A stretch of 5,576 nucleotides of DNA from JAAYLC01 sp035654795 (GTDB lineage Bacteria > Bacteroidota > Bacteroidia > Flavobacteriales > Flavobacteriaceae): assembly GCA_035654795.1 (NCBI GenBank), contig DASRWC010000070.1:1-5576 (forward strand), read 5' to 3'. Position numbers and translations under genes: made by a program. The first letter of the stretch is position 1. The number at the start of each line of letters is the position of its first letter. Positions 4,845 through 5,576 of the stretch are shown one piece after another. The notes under the pieces were generated by a model, which saw only the letters and a program-made list of their open reading frames with translations, searched no databases and was not told the origin of the DNA.

Positions 4845-5576
4845 TGTTCAATTCTAAACTTCTAAATCCCGAAATTCAGGAGTTCATTCGGGAATTTGAA
4901 GGTTCTGTGCATCAACTTGCCCTCTCCGGAAGTCCTTTTGAAGGTGTAACCGTTCGGGAGCTGATTCAGCAGATTGAAAGCCGAAACAGAATTCAAAGAA
5001 AGTTACCAACTTGGTTCCGGGCAGAGAACATCATCTATCCGCCAAGCTTGAATCTTGAACAGACTTCTTCGGAAATAACGGCAGCATACAAAGCATCCAT
5101 TGTTAGCGGAGAAACACTCGCCGATATTACCGGTGGATTCGGTGTTGACAGTTATTATTTCTCCGAAGAATTTGATACGGTTGATTATTTCGAATGGAAT
5201 GAAGAATTAGCAGCAATCACCGCTCATAATTTTAAACAACTTTCTCGAGAAAATGTAAACACCTACTCTGGAAATGGACTCGAAAGAATCATCAAAAATT
5301 ATGATGTTATCTATGCCGATCCGTCCAGGCGACACGACAGCAAAGGGAAAGTATTTTTTCTCAAGGATTGCGAACCGAATATTCCCGATAATCTCGATTT
5401 TCTATTGAGTCGAGCGAAATATCTTCTGTTAAAGACCTCCCCTATGCTCGATATTTCCGTAGGTTTGGAAGAATTAGACCATCGCGTTTTAGAGATTCAT
5501 ATTGTTGCTGTGGATAATGAAGTAAAAGAATTGTTGTGGTTGCTCGATAGTGAAACCCACAGCCACCCTGTTATCA
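4844..5576 (+). CDS. Class I SAM-dependent methyltransferase, THUMP-like family (runs off right edge)
   Basis: An open frame of 244 codons begins at ATG 4844, overlapping the AI-2E stop by one base, and continues past the window. The N-terminal helical part includes IQEFIREFEG (11-20) and IESRNRIQRKLPTWF (44-58), then IIYPPSLNLEQTSSE (63-77). A Rossmann methyltransferase domain follows: motif I LADITGGFGVD (92-102) binds SAM, the acidic end of strand 2 is FEWNE (116-120), and motif IV is IYADPSRR (156-163), followed by KTSPMLD (197-203). The ADPSRR form of motif IV and this architecture match Bacteroidota proteins named class I SAM-dependent methyltransferase or THUMP-like domain protein. Their C-terminal THUMP-like domain would lie beyond the window. 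The THUMP-like feature suggests an RNA substrate, but none is established. Overlap with the permease gene suggests coupled expression, not a shared function. Confidence 0.88.
   Translation, partial: MFNSKLLNPEIQEFIREFEGSVHQLALSGSPFEGVTVRELIQQIESRNRIQRKLPTWFRAENIIYPPSLNLEQTSSEITAAYKASIVSGETLADITGGFGVDSYYFSEEFDTVDYFEWNEELAAITAHNFKQLSRENVNTYSGNGLERIIKNYDVIYADPSRRHDSKGKVFFLKDCEPNIPDNLDFLLSRAKYLLLKTSPMLDISVGLEELDHRVLEIHIVAVDNEVKELLWLLDSETHSHPVI

Overview
The window looks like a chromosomal segment from a member of the Flavobacteriia (Bacteroidota). Three things point there: the gene order (tamB divergent from tsaD-rsmE, then a DUF4159 protein, an AI-2E family permease and a THUMP-like methyltransferase), promoter motifs of the Bacteroidota TAnnTTTG type, and no clear Shine-Dalgarno sites. 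The genus cannot be named from this sequence alone.

Layout. Positions 1-466 (minus strand) hold the 5' part of a tamB-type gene whose product starts with a single membrane anchor. It runs off the left edge. Divergent from it, tsaD (504-1526) and rsmE (1538-2239) form a tight plus-strand pair, 11 bp apart, both acting on translation RNA: tsaD makes t6A37 in tRNA and rsmE makes m3U1498 in 16S rRNA. From 2240 to 3030 lies an accessory island without an intact gene. It has a cluster of REP-like hairpin repeats (2251-2446), a degraded minus-strand GIY-YIG nuclease gene (2446-2781), and two further repeat copies in the opposite orientation (2824-2941). The plus strand then resumes with a secreted DUF4159 protein (3031-3678), an AI-2E family membrane protein (3753-4844) and, overlapping its stop by one base, a class I SAM-dependent methyltransferase (4844 to the right edge, incomplete).

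The core genes are ordinary housekeeping or conserved-hypothetical genes. The most notable part is the island. Its 25-nt repeat exists in three sequence variants whose stem arms differ but remain fully complementary, so a hairpin has been kept while the sequence changed. The copies point inward from both sides at the GIY-YIG remnant, which resembles a REP-type or miniature mobile arrangement with a GIY-YIG nuclease in place of the usual Y1 transposase. That functional link is inference.

A second oddity is that neither divergent gene at 466/504 has an ATG. tsaD must start at TTG (or ATT), and the tamB frame has no usual start codon before its membrane anchor, although one extra T would create ATG at exactly the expected place.
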